Part shown: in pieces, positions 52,561 to 63,756 of the stretch
Numbering within the stretch: position 1 is the stretch's first letter
Layout of the letters: every line of letters starts with the position of its first letter
Source: Ovis canadensis
Taxonomy: Eukaryota > Chordata > Mammalia > Artiodactyla > Bovidae
DNA: 64,000 nucleotides
Direction: 5' to 3'
Assembly (NCBI RefSeq): GCF_042477335.2
Contig: NC_091246.1
Span: forward strand, 254,991,501 to 255,055,500
Made by a program: the position numbers and the translations under genes
Notes under the pieces: generated by a model
What the model saw: the letters and a program-made list of their open reading frames with translations, nothing else
Database searches by the model: none
Told to the model about the DNA's origin: nothing

Positions 52561-54290
52561 ACATAGAGAAAACATCTATAAAGTACAGCTTTATGTATGA
52601 GCCTGAATGTCATAGTCCCTCATCAGGACAAGAGGTGCTAAAAAATTTAAATGACCAAGTGGGTTTCTCAGCAGAAAAAGTAGACGCCAGAGTACTCCCA
52701 GGTCAAGATTTCACCCTCCAAGCTGCACCATTACAATTGGGAAACAAGACTCCATCAGATGTCCCTGAAGAAATTTTACAAAAGATAAGAGCAGATGTTT
52801 GGGCTAATGGGACACCAGGAAGAGCCAAGACAGCTGACCCAGTAGTAGTAAAACTCCGTCCAGGTGCCCAGGTTCCAAAGTTAAAGCAGCCTCCTTTGAA
52901 AAGGGATGTAAAGGAAGGCATAAAGCCTCTGATAAACACCTTTCTTAAATACCAATTAATTCAACCATGTCAATCCCCATATAACACTCCTATTTTGCCA
53001 GTACAAAAACCTGGGACTGGAGAGTATCTTTTTGTGCAGAATTTGCGAGCTATCAACCAAATTGTAGAAGATATACCTTCAGTGATGCCAAATCCTTATA
53101 CTTTGTTTACAGATTTATCTGGAGACTTTTGCTGGTTTACAGTTCTGAACTTAAAAGATGCCTTTTATTGCATACCCCTCAGTCCTGAATCCCAGAAACT
53201 GTTTGCATTCGAGTGGGATGATCCAGAGACAAACGTAAAGCAGCAGTATTGCTGGACAGTCCTTCCACTAGGGTTTAAAAATGCCACCACCATCTTTGTG
53301 GAGGCCTTTTTGAAGGACTTGAAGGATCTCCAATTAAATGAAGGAATCTTACTCCAGTATGTGGGTAATATACTAATTGCTAGTAAAACTAAGGAAGCTT
53401 CAGACCAAAATACAGTCCTCACTTTAAACTTTTTGGCAGACCGGGGATATAAAGTCTCCAAAGAAAAGGCACAAATTTCTCAACCAACTGTACAGTATCT
53501 AGGAGTCGAGTTGTCAAAAGGACAGAGAAATCTGTTGCCAGATCGAAGGGAGGCAATAGCTGGGGTGAACGTGCCCACCACCAGAAAGCAACTGAAAAGG
53601 TTCTTGGGAAAGGCTGGGTTTTGTCGTATTTGGATTCCTAACTTTGGACTCATAGTCAAACCTCTCTATGAGGCTCTCAAAAGAAGTGTCAATGAGCCGT
53701 TAAACTGGACTGCTGAATGCCTTGAGTCATTCCATACTATCAAGGAGAAAATTTCAACAGCCCCAGCCCTTGGTCTCCTGGACATTAGAAAGCCATTTGA
53801 CCTTTTTGTGCATGAAAGACAGGGTGTGAGTCTTGGAGTGCTAACTCAAAATTTAGATACTGTCAGAAGGCCAGTAGCTTACTTTTCCAAACAATTGGAT
53901 ATTGTAAGTCAAGGATGGCCAGTTTGCTTCCGGGCTGTGGCTGCGACCTGTGACCTTTTACAGGAAGCTGAAAAGTTCACCAAGGGCGGTCCTACCAGTG
54001 TGCACACCCCGCACCGTGTGCAGCCTTTACTTGAGCGAAAGGGCGGATGTGTGCTTCCTGCAAAGAGGCTAGGAAAATGCCGAGCCATCCTGTGTAACAG
54101 CCCGAACGTGACATTAAAGGAGGTGTCTGCTTTAAACCCAGCCACTCTGCTCCCTGGGGCAACAGAAGGACCTGCTCACGACTGTATGCAAGTAACTGAA
54201 GAACAGTGTCCTCGGCCTGACCTGACCGATCAGTTTTCAGAAGTGGATCTAGAGAGAGATGATGAATGGGGATTTTATGTTGACTTTTGA
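52561..54290 (+). pseudogene. pol: ERV pol: reverse transcriptase and connection region, inactive
   Basis: Gamma-type RT blocks are present in order: YNTPILPVQKPG, DLSGDFCWFTVLNLKDAFY, LPLGFKNATTIF, YLGVELSKGQ and RKQLKRFLGKAGFCRIWIP. The catalytic Tyr-X-Asp-Asp motif is replaced by Tyr-Val-Gly-Asn (53358-53369), so polymerase activity is not expected. The frame stays open to 54290, but the protein beyond about 53950 no longer resembles a complete RNase H. A protease is not visible upstream. Confidence 0.88.
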
Positions 54291-54461
54291 GACTTGGATG
54301 ATGATGAGTAACAAACGAAGAGGCTGGATATATAATGAACAGGAACTAGTGCTTAGATTGCAGCATTTAATGGGAAGAATTATACTCAACTACATCAAGG
54401 AACCCATTATAGGAAGGATACGACCTATCATTGTCTACAAAAGTTTATTGTTAGTCCATAA

Positions 54462-55245
54462 ATGCAAAGGACCATTCAAAAGATAATACAAAACCGCCTG
54501 ATTTGCACCAGAAACAACCCTAAAACTGGGCCACCTCCAGCAGAACCAGGAGGTGATTGGCAAATAGACTTTACTGTTGTGCCAAGAGCCATGGGACATT
54601 ATAGGTATTTGCTGGTATTTGTGGACACCCTCACAGAATGGGTTGAAGATTTTCCACACCAGAGAGAGAGCTTCCTAGGTAAAAAGGCCTTACTGAAAGA
54701 AACTAGCCCTCGTTTGGGGTTGCCTCTTTCAATTCAAAGTGACAGCAGAGGAGATTTCATAGCTGGGGTAACTCAAGGGGTCTCCGGGGCCCTTGGGCTA
54801 CAATAGAAGTTACATGCTTGATGGAGCCCTCAAAGTATGTCAGGAAGCCAACTTCACTTGAGATGCGGTCTTAACAGTTGCCCTTTTGGGGAGGGTAAGA
54901 ATGGCCCCTAGAAGCAAAGGCCGCTTGAGCGCCTATGGACTGTTACATGGGAGACGCTGCCTTAAGGCTGAGTAGCACTGCAGTCTTGAAAGTGACCCCA
55001 CTGTAACATGATTAGATAGTGTAGAATGTGCAGAGTCTCTCGGCGCTGTCTTATTCTGTAGCTGGCTAATGTTTCCCACAGACATTCCTTTCAATGCAGA
55101 AGCCCAGGGAAGTGGGTCCTCCTGAAACTCGGAAACAGTGCATCGCTGAAGAGCAGCTGCGGCCCAGGTGGATAGACCCTGTGAAGTTCTTCTGTTTACA
55201 CAGAGTTAAACCCTGGGTATACCACTCCTGAGTAAAAATAGTACC
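54462..55245 (+). pseudogene. pol: ERV integrase remnants
   Basis: Integrase core motifs are readable: GGDWQIDFTVVPRAMGHYRY, VDTLTEWVEDFP and SIQSDSRGDF, in which the usual Ser-Asp-Asn is changed. After a stop at 54804-54806, frame-shifted fragments resembling the later integrase (MAPRSKGRLSAYGLLHGR at about 54900; VKPWVYHS at about 55205) follow, with further stops. The enzyme is broken. Confidence 0.75.
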
Positions 55246-55562
55246 CATTTCTAACCAGCAGCTCCCTGTCCCCTTTACAGTTCTCAAACAGGGCACACTC
55301 TTTATGGACAGGAGAAAGTAAGCATACCAGCCGCCTTAATACTGGTGGGGCCTGGAAACCCCTTACTGATTTCTTGACCCCTGATTACACTTGTGAACCC
55401 TTAACTGACCTTCAGTTACTTTTCATCTAGAAACAGGACAGCTAAGACTCCACCTGGCTGGGAAGAGATGAGGACATCTTCAAAGTAGACAGCTTCTGTC
55501 CAGAAGTCTGGTCCAGGCCTATATAAATAAATACTCAATCACTAAAAATGTTTGAAATAACA
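55246..55562 (+). other. ERV pol-env junction, no open frame
   Basis: Between the integrase fragment and the BovB insertion there is no frame worth calling. The right end carries half of the BovB target duplication (55563-55570). Confidence 0.4.
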
Positions 55563-55570
55563 TGGTTTCA

Positions 55571-57481
55571 GTTAAGTTCAGTTGCTCAGTCGTATCTGAC
55601 TTTGCGACTCCGTGAACCGCAGCATGCCAGGCCTCCCTGTCCATCACCAACTCCCGGAGTCCACCCAAACCCATGTCCATTGAGTTGGTGATGCCATCCA
55701 ACCATCTAATCCTCTGTTGTCCCCTTCTCCTCCTGCCCTCAATCTTTCCCAGCATCAGGGTCTTTTCAAATGAGTCAGCTCTTCACATCAGGTGGACAAA
55801 GGATTGGAGTTTCAGCTTCAGCATCAGTCCTTCTAGTGAACACTCAGGACTGCTCTCCTTTAGGATGGACTGGTTGGATCTCCTTGCAGTCCAAGGGACT
55901 CTCAAGAGTCTTCTCCACACCACAGTTCAAAAGCATCAATTCTTCGGCACTCAGCTTTCTTTATGGTCCAACTCTCACATCCATACATGACCACTGGAAA
56001 AACCATAACCTCGACTAGACAGACCTTTGTTGGCAAAGTAATGTCTCTGCTTTTTAATATGTTGTCTAGGTTGGTCATAACTTTTCTTCCAAGGAGTAAG
56101 CGTCTTTTAATTTCTTGGCTGCAATCACCATCTGCAGTGATTTTGGAGCCCCAGAAATAAAGTCTGCCATTGTTTCCACTGTCTCCCCATCTATTTCCCA
56201 TGAAGTGATGGGACTGGATGCCATGATCTTCGTTTTCTGAATGTTGAGCTTTAAGCCAACTTTTTCACTCTCTTTCACGTTCATCAAGAGGTTTTTAGTT
56301 CCTCTTCACTTTCTGCCATAAGGGTGGTGTCATTGGCATATCTGAGGTTATTGATATTTTTCCTGGCAATCTTGATTCCAGCTTGTGCTTCCTCCAGCCC
56401 AGTGTTTCTCATGATATACTCTGCATATAAGTTAAATAAGCAGGTGACAATATACAGCCTTGATGTACTCCTTTTCCTATTTGGAACCAGTCTGTTGTTC
56501 CATGTCCAGTTCTAACTGTTGCTTCCTGACCTGCATACAGGGGAGCAGGTTTCTCAAGAAACCAGGTCTGGTGGTCTGGTATTCCCATCTCTCAGAATTT
56601 TCCACAGTTTACTGTGATCCACACAGTCAAAGGCTTTGGCATATTCAATAAAGCAGAAATAGATGTTTTTCTGGAGCTCTCTTGCTTTTTCAATGATCCA
56701 GCAGATATTGGCAATTTGATCTCTGGTTCCTCTGCCTTTTCTAAAACCAGCTTGAACATCTGGAAGTTCATAGGTCACGTATTGCTGAAGCCTGGGTTGG
56801 AGAATTTTGAGCATTACTTTACTAGCATGTGAGATGAGTGCAATTGTGCGGTAGTCTGAGCATTCTTTGGCATTGCCTTTCTTTGGGATTGGAATGAAAA
56901 CTGATCTTTTCCAGTCCTGTGGTCACTGCTGAGTTTTCCAAATTTGCTGACATATTCAGTGCAGCACTTTGACAGCATCATCTTTCAGGATTTGAAATAG
57001 CTCTACTGGAATTCCATCACCTCCACTAGCTTTGTTCATAGCGATGCTTCCTAAGGCCCACTTGACTTCACATTCCAGGATGTCTGGCTCTTGGTGAGTG
57101 TGAGTGATCACACCATCATGATTATCTGGGTCGTGAAGATCTTTTTTGTCTAGTTCTGTGTATTCTTGCCACCTCTTCTTAATATTTTCTGCTTCTGTTA
57201 GGTCCATACCATTTCTGTTTTTTATTGTGCCCATCTTTGCATGAAATGTTCCCTTGTAATTTTCTTGAAGAGATCTCTAGTCTTTCCCATTCTATTGTTT
57301 TCCTCTATTTCTTTGCATTGATCGCTGAGGAAGGCTTTCTTATCTCTCCTTGCTGTTTGGAACTCTGCATTCAAATGGGTATATCTTTCTTTTTCTCCTT
57401 TGGTTTTCACTTCTCTTCTTTTCACAGCTATTTGTAAGGCCTCCTCAGACAGCCATTTTGCTTTCTTGCATTTCTGTTTCT
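55571..57481 (-). mobile_element. BovB LINE, 5'-truncated, antisense inside the ERV
   Basis: On the minus strand it holds BovB reverse-transcriptase fragments (for example [48 protein letters not shown]) broken by several frameshifts and stops. An 8-bp target duplication (TGGTTTCA at 55563-55570 and 57482-57489) marks its ends. The upstream endonuclease part is missing. It is younger than the ERV. Confidence 0.92.
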
Positions 57482-57489
57482 TGGTTTCA

Positions 57490-59440
57490 TGGACTCCTAA
57501 AGAATAAGGTATGTTTTTGGAGGACTGTTAAAATTAGGAGTCATAGTTCTGTGTGTCATAGGGTTAATCTTTTTACCCACCAATTTTTTTTCTTATTATC
57601 TGTCTCGTATATTTAAAAAGACCTCCCCCACTCTCATGATGATTGCCTGAGACTTTAGAATTCAAAGCAGGAACTTGTGAATGTTTACAATCGAGTGCAA
57701 AAACAATTTGATTCCTGTTATAATAATCTGCTATAATAATCTGTTATAATAATGCTGCTACTCAGCAAGAAGCAGCTATGTAAGAAAACTATGGTCTTTT
57801 TGAGTGAATAAACTTCAAAAAAATGTAAATGAGATATGAGCTTTTAGATAAACTATTAAGAATAATTATGCTTTAGGAATGTCTGTCTGAAATAGTCTGT
57901 CCAAATTGGGGTAACTTGAATTGGGTTGTGCTAAACTAAGTGATGGAAGTTCACTGAGTAGCTAGCTCATTTCCAAATAGAGTAAGATTTTGAAACATTT
58001 ATTACTGAACATTAGTTTCCCCTTACAAAGAAGCTAAAGAAATTTGGGACTGTTAATGACTAAAAATAAGCTGGCGCAAAAACTTGAATTTGGCTTTTCT
58101 CTCTGTTAAAAGGACACACTTTCTTCAGATGTTGAACTGCATTTGACAGTAGATTTAAGTTTATTTGCCTCTTACATGGTCTGTTCTGTATTTGCCTCTG
58201 AAATGCCATGTTGTTACTTTGGCTGAGTGAATAGCTATTGTTTCACAGTGACCTATAGTCCCATCTGACTGAGTGCTCGAAACCGTTCTGATATTTGTTG
58301 ACAAAACTTCCTAAATCATTCTATGAAGCACTTTTGGCTTCTAGCTAACTTTGGGAAGCTTCAGAGGGCCCCTGAAACATCCCAAAGGGAGATATTACAT
58401 TAATTGGGTTCAACTTCCGTGTTGAATTACGTGGGAAGTATTGTCAGGTGAACAATAAGTCTCGGGTCTATTGTATGGTGAATGTTACTAATACAGATAT
58501 CCTAGAAACAATTTATATGTAAATTCTGATATATTCAGGTAAAATGTTGCCATACTCTAATTACTATCTTAAAGTGTTGTCACAGCACTAACCGAGTTTC
58601 TTATGAAAATGCTTTCTCTTCAAGAAGATTTATAGAAAGGACTTTTGGATAAATACAAGTTTCTGAACTGGGTAAGAAATTAAAGGATTCTAGCTGGAAA
58701 CCTGATGACTGTACAAAGATTAACAAAAGGCCTGAATGAATTGGCAAATATGCTTATCACTTTTATGGTTTCTGAAAAATTACTCGTTTGAATCTGTTTT
58801 CCAGATCTTAGGAAACCTTCCCCTCAAACTAATTATGACTTAACAGAAATTTGGTAAAATGATATTTAATAAACAAATTGAAACATTTACCTTTTTTCTC
58901 TATCTGAGCCCTTCAGAAATGGGAAACTCTTAGGGTTCCAGTAACTTTATCAGATAGATTAGGAAGGTTATCTCACTAATAGGTACAGAAATCTCAGTTT
59001 TGGAGACCTTGAGAAAGGGAGGAGTTCACTTAGATCTGTTAGTCAAAATGTGTGATAAGCCTTTGGGATGACTTTCCTACCCCTGAAAGGTTTTATTTTA
59101 AAGTTAAGTTTGAGACTCCATAAAAGTTTCAGCAAAGCAAAAAAAAAACACAAAAGTTTATGATCAATTATGGTTATATAAATAATCAGGTCAAGTTTAT
59201 TGAGAACAGACCTACTTTGTAAACAAGTCTTAATTTGGTTATATTTGGTAAAAATGAGGGTGATTTTAGGGAGAAAAGGATGTTTCAATGAGTGTTAAAT
59301 CCCAGTCTGTATCTACTAAGACTCATTTCCTGAATAGATCTCTGCTGTTAGGATATATTAATGTAAAATTTAATTGAATTATTAAAGGATACTCTCAGTT
59401 TGTTTCTGAAGCTTAGCTCAATAATCTGTCTTTGGATAAA
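57490..59440 (+). other. ERV interior or unassigned A/T-rich sequence
   Basis: About 2 kb, A/T-rich and free of useful frames. Its position between the integrase and env remnants suggests ERV interior, but no protein motif confirms this. A further ancient insertion cannot be excluded. Confidence 0.35.
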
Positions 59441-61295
59441 GATCAGATGCCTCGCGACCTGCAACCAAGACTGGAAAAAGACATAATTTAAGGAACTGTC
59501 CCCAACCTGGCTGGAAGGACCTTTTATCAGCTACTCTTAACTGGCTCATGCCCACTGAAATTGAAGGAAAATTGACTCTTGGACTAACTCCCACTTCCAA
59601 AGGCCCCTCCACTGGACTGGTCTATAAAGAGGAGTGGCTGACCTCAAACTCACCTTAAAACGATGCTCAGACAGAGGAAACTGCAGGAGGATGGGAAGAC
59701 GATGACGTCAGAAGTAGACTGCTTGCCCAAGATGCCCGACCTGATTCTAGGGTCATTTACAACGCTTTCTTGATTCCTTGGACCTTTGCACATCAATCGA
59801 ACGTTTTCTGTCATAGACACGATTCTGTGCTAATTTAAAGCTCAATCCAGTTGTCGGGTTGCGGCCTAGTACTTCCGGGTTACCTTGGTGGATTTCTCCT
59901 CTCCAGGGCTCTGATTGGATAGACCCTAGAAAGTTTATTTTAAAAGAGAGTTCAGCCCTGTTCTCTCTATTCATGATATTACTAGATGGGATCCTCTCAC
60001 TTGGTCAGCTAATTCCTGCTCTGACCCTGGCTCATAGATTTAAGTGTTTTCTTAGGGTCATTTAAACTCAGTAACAAGCTAAGTCTCAATCAAAGAAAAT
60101 GTGACCTCTTGACTACTAAAAGGAAAATTCCCACAATTATGGGATGGGTCTATATATGCTTAACACCAGGCTATGGTTAAGTTTAAAAGCTCTTTATGTT
60201 GGGAACAATTAAATCATACTAAGAATGATCAACCTAGTATTATTATAAAACTAGGCTGAGTACTTTGTGAACTATGCCTATTATTACCGTTACAGAGAAT
60301 GATTGATATGAAACTCAATGGATTTGTGGTAGTAACTTATAGCCCTGGCACCTACCAGGATGGATAGGAAGGTATAGCCTGGGATTACCATGAACTCAAG
60401 TCATACACATAATAAATTAGAGGTCAAAGATTTACAACAGACCGTAGAAATTGAGACAGGCTATGAGGAGACAAATGCCTGGCTGGAATGGATTGAATAT
60501 TCTGTGCGCACTTGAAATAAGAGCAACTGTTACGCTTGCGCAACAGGTAGGCCGGAGTCTCAGTGGTGCCATTGCCGCTCGGATGGACCTCAGATGCTAT
60601 GGGCATAGAACGCGTGATACTCCTCTTTCAGGACAATATGGCCCGGGGTAACAAATCCTGCAGGACCTTGTCACTAACGTTCGTGACTGTGAAGGGTCCG
60701 AGGCATAACCCCCAAAGACTGTCAAACCCTCATTCCGTAATGCAAACTATACCTCGCGCCTCTCTAGGTGGGGGGAACAGTTAGCATTCTTGGGGAATGT
60801 GTCTGGGTGCAGTGAAGGCCGGTCCTTTGAGGGGATGAACAATGATTCTGCATGAACTATGGCCTGGGAAGACATCTGGTGTTGTGGAGGACCATTGCTT
60901 GCGACTCTGCCGGCCAGCTGGAGTGGAATCTGCACTCTCGTTCAACTGGCTGTCCTTTCCACCCTGGCATTTCGACCCTCGGATCCACCTCTTAAGCAGA
61001 CTAACCACAGAGCCAGAAGGAACACCCTTGCCCCAGGTGGGTCATCTGATCCCTATGTATTTATTCTGCTGGGGTCCCTAGAGGTATTCCTAATGACTCC
61101 AAGGCTAGAAACCAAATAGCAGCGAGGTTTGAGTCAGTATCATTCTGGTGGTCCACCATTAACAAAAATGTTGATTGGATAAACTATATTTACTACAACC
61201 AACAGAGGTTTGTTAACTATACCAGAGATGCTCTAAGGGGAATAGCAAAACAGATGCTGCCAGCAAAATGGCCTGGGGAAAATTGACTGGCCTTA
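59441..61295 (+). pseudogene. env: ERV env, surface-subunit side, heavily decayed
   Basis: Many stops and frameshifts are present. The clearest remnant is around 60860-61000 (CCGGPLLATLPASWSGICTL, then LAVLSTLAF) and 61140-61215 (SFWWSTINKNVDWINYIYY), which resembles the end of the surface subunit in class I ERV envelopes. The segment 59441-60800 gives only weak fragments. There is no intact frame. Confidence 0.55.
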
Positions 61296-61308
61296 GACAC
61301 GCTTCTGG

Positions 61309-61506
61309 GCTTCCCTTGTGGCTCAGCTGGTAAAGAATCTGTCTGCAATGCAGGAGACCTGGGTTTGATCCTTGGGTTGGGAAGATGCCCTGGAGAAGGG
61401 AAAGGCTACCCACTTAGGCATACTGGCGTAGAGAATTCCACGGACTGTATAGTCCATGGGGTCGCAAAGAGTCGGACACGGCTGAATGAGTTTCACTTTC
61501 ACTTTC
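61309..61506 (+). mobile_element. Bov-tA SINE in ERV env
   Basis: A full tRNA-like head (GGCTTCCCTTGTGGCTCAGC) through to the GAGTTTCACTTTCACTTTC tail. An imperfect 14-bp target duplication (61295-61308 and 61507-61520, 12 of 14 bases the same) flanks it. It splits a conserved segment of the transmembrane subunit. Confidence 0.9.
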
Positions 61507-61980
61507 AGACATGATTCTGGCAGAAAAGGGAGGAGTATGTGTTACGGTATGGTGTTAATGTCGTACTTTCATACCCAACAACACGGCCCCTGATGGCACA
61601 ATAACAAGGGCCTTACAAGGTCTGACCCCCTTGGGTAATGAGTCGGCCGAAAACTCGGATAGATGACCCATTGTCCAGTTTGATGGGACAGTGGTTTGGG
61701 AGATGGAGAGGCATCATGTTGTCTATCTTGACTACCCTTATTATCACACTTGAAATACCCCGCTAGGGTGTTGCCTCATTCCTTGTGTCAGGAGCCTAAT
61801 ACAAAGATGAATAGAAACAGCTCTCACCAAGCAGTCGGCTGCAGCCTGTCATAGCAACCTTCTATTCCTGGAGGAGTCTGAACGTGAAAGTCATTCCATG
61901 CTGAGTTCGAAGAAAAGAATCACTGACCATCATAAACATGGGGTGGGACTTGTAAGAAACATATGGTCTTTTCTACCAAA
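61507..61980 (+). pseudogene. env: ERV env, transmembrane-subunit remnant
   Basis: After the SINE a fragment begins MILAEKGGVCV, loses the following cysteine pair to a stop, and continues with FIPNNTAPDGTITRALQG. Then come stops and a Cys-rich tail (GCCLIPCVRSLIQR) like the cytoplasmic end of class I envelopes. It is non-functional. Confidence 0.65.
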
Positions 61981-62540
61981 GAAGAGAGACTGAAGAAATG
62001 GATTCATATTGATTTTTTTAGAATAGCTAAATAGGAAGGTATCTCTATCTGTGTGTTTATGTATGCATCTGGCTTGTGAATAAGAGTCCTGGGAGGGTGA
62101 CTCGTCGGTCTTCTGTTTTCTTGCCTTCCTGGTTTCTCTTCCTCATAACAACAACTTGGCAGGCCGGTTTTGTGGGCTCTACCCTGGACACAGGCAAAGA
62201 ACCAAAGGGCTGGAGAAAATGTTTAATATAAATCCTCGACTCAGCAGCTTACAAGTATCACGCATGACCCCCAGCGACCAATAAAATCTTAGGCGCCGTT
62301 CGGGGAAGATTGTGACCCTGTGGTCCTCAGCCTGTGAGGGACCAGGGGAGGGAACCTGCGTTTTAGGGATGAAAACCGGGAGCGCTTCCCACTCGCTGCG
62401 CCCGCTCCCGCAACTTTGTCTGCGGAAGTAGAGACTGCCTTGTGAGCCGCTTCCGTCTGCGTTATTCCTGTGACTCTGAGAGCATTTCCTACAGCTAGAG
62501 CGGACGTTGCTCTGTTTCCCTTAAGACTGAGGAATGTACC
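61981..62540 (+). other. ERV 3' non-coding stretch with GC-rich patch
   Basis: The sequence from env to the polypurine tract contains an unusually CpG-rich patch at 62290-62520 and CAATAAAA at about 62279. No frame or known motif was recognised; see findings. Confidence 0.4.
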
Positions 62541-62556
62541 AAAAAAAGGGGGGAAA
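62541..62556 (+). promoter_or_regulatory. ERV polypurine tract
   Basis: Seven A, six G and three A lie directly upstream of the 3' LTR start, the standard site for plus-strand primer formation. Confidence 0.85.
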
Positions 62557-63004
62557 TAGCACATAAAGCACTGACCTGTTTACCCTGGTTTGCCTCCTGC
62601 AATAGGCTGTTGATTAACCAAGCCTTGAGTTATTTTACAGACAGCGCTGCACATGTGGAAGACGGGAACCCATGTCTCCAGGATGACGCCGGGACCTAGA
62701 ATCTTCAGTTTACAGAACTCATGAAACAGACTGTTGCCACTGCAGCCTTTTACCAGCAAGAAGTTCTTCAACAAGAAAAACCCAGCTTCCGGTTGTCCAA
62801 GTAGCTTGCTTCCAATCGGCTTTCTGACCTTCGAGACTAGCCAATAAGACTGCCAAGTTTGAAATTCCCCTAACCCCTTACATTTCACCCTGAACACTGG
62901 ACGGGGAGACAGATCTGAGCCCTGCCTCCTGTTGACTGAACTCACAATAAAAGTTATTCTTTTTTTAAAAGCTGGTGCCATAGTGTTGGCTTCTGTGTGT
63001 TGCA
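62557..63004 (+). repeat. ERV 3' LTR (approximate end)
   Basis: It aligns with the 5' LTR through CACTGACC, AAGACGGGAACCC and GTTTGAA...CCCCTAAC. A polyadenylation signal (AATAAA at 62946-62951) is present. The first dinucleotide is TA rather than TG. The end is placed at TGTGTTGCA but could be off by tens of bases. Confidence 0.7.
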
Positions 63005-63334
63005 GACAGTGAGCCCTTGCTTGGTAACAAAAGGATGAAAAATATCCACTGATGCATACGAATTTTGGTATTTCTATCTGATAGAGTGAAAATGGTGGCA
63101 GTATTTCCTCCTCGTAAAGCAGTATTCCAAGCATCAATTAACACTATATCCTCCACTGTGAGGTGAAAACATTAGTTGTTTTATCAACATGAGTTGATAG
63201 AATTGCACCTGAGCTGGATGGCCAGAATATTGACGTTCTCCTGAGTCTTTAATGACGGACATATACATTAACAACACCTTAGAAACTCACTTTATGTGTC
63301 TTCCTAAAGTGTTCTCTGTTTTGTTTTTGGACAC
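63005..63334. other. Flank right of ERV, nothing assigned
   Basis: No frame or repeat recognised. It may be part of a neighbouring gene's intron. Confidence 0.35.
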
Positions 63335-63540
63335 TTGCAACTTTAACGTGCTGTGTGATCTTTGGAAGGTACTTAGGGTTTCTGGGCCTCAATTTCCCCC
63401 AGTTAAGAAAGGATAATAATAACAACTCCTTCAAAGGTAAACTGTAAGGATTAAATGAGTTACTGTGCTGAAAACCTTAGGAAAATGCTTAACCTACAGT
63501 ACAAGTTCTAAGGATTAGCTGTTATCATTATGGCGGTGTC
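63335..63540 (+). repeat. MIR SINE
   Basis: GCTGTGTGATCTTTGGAAGG, GGGCCTCAATTTCCCCCAG and AGGATTAAATGAGTTACTG are in sense MIR order. Confidence 0.8.
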
Positions 63541-63551
63541 TGGCCAGCCTT

Positions 63552-63756
63552 AATTCAGTGGTGCTCACTTGTGTCTAACTCTGTGATCCATGGACTGTAG
63601 CCCACGAGGCTCTCTGTCCATGGGCTTCTCCAGGCAAGAATACTGTAGTGGCTTGCCATTTCCTTCTCCAGGGGATCTTCCTGACCCAGGGATCGAACCC
63701 GGGTCTGCTGCATTGCAGGCGGACTCTTTACCCATTGAGCCGCTGGGGAAGCCCCT
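63552..63756 (-). mobile_element. Bov-tA SINE
   Basis: Antisense element from GTGGTGCTCACTTGTGTCTA-like tail sequence to the head TGAGCCGCTGGGGAAGCCCC. Confidence 0.92.

Larger units (their letters stand above)
47433..63004 (+). mobile_element. Class I (gammaretrovirus-like) endogenous retrovirus, degenerate, with nested insertions
   Basis: Related LTRs of roughly 70% identity by eye flank remnants of gag, pol and env in retroviral order. The class I assignment rests on the single-knuckle nucleocapsid, the gamma-type RT and integrase motifs, and the TM-like env end. A polypurine tract (62541-62556) precedes the 3' LTR. Four later elements interrupt it: Bov-tA (47510-47632), a PPP1R14C retrocopy (50030-52211), BovB (55571-57481) and Bov-tA (61309-61506). 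All coding parts are broken. The outer limits are approximate because no flanking duplication could be confirmed. Confidence 0.88.

Noticed and set aside
60424-60784. Short frames in the env region as host genes
   Set aside because: They sit in decayed ERV sequence with frequent stops, and no host protein was recognised.
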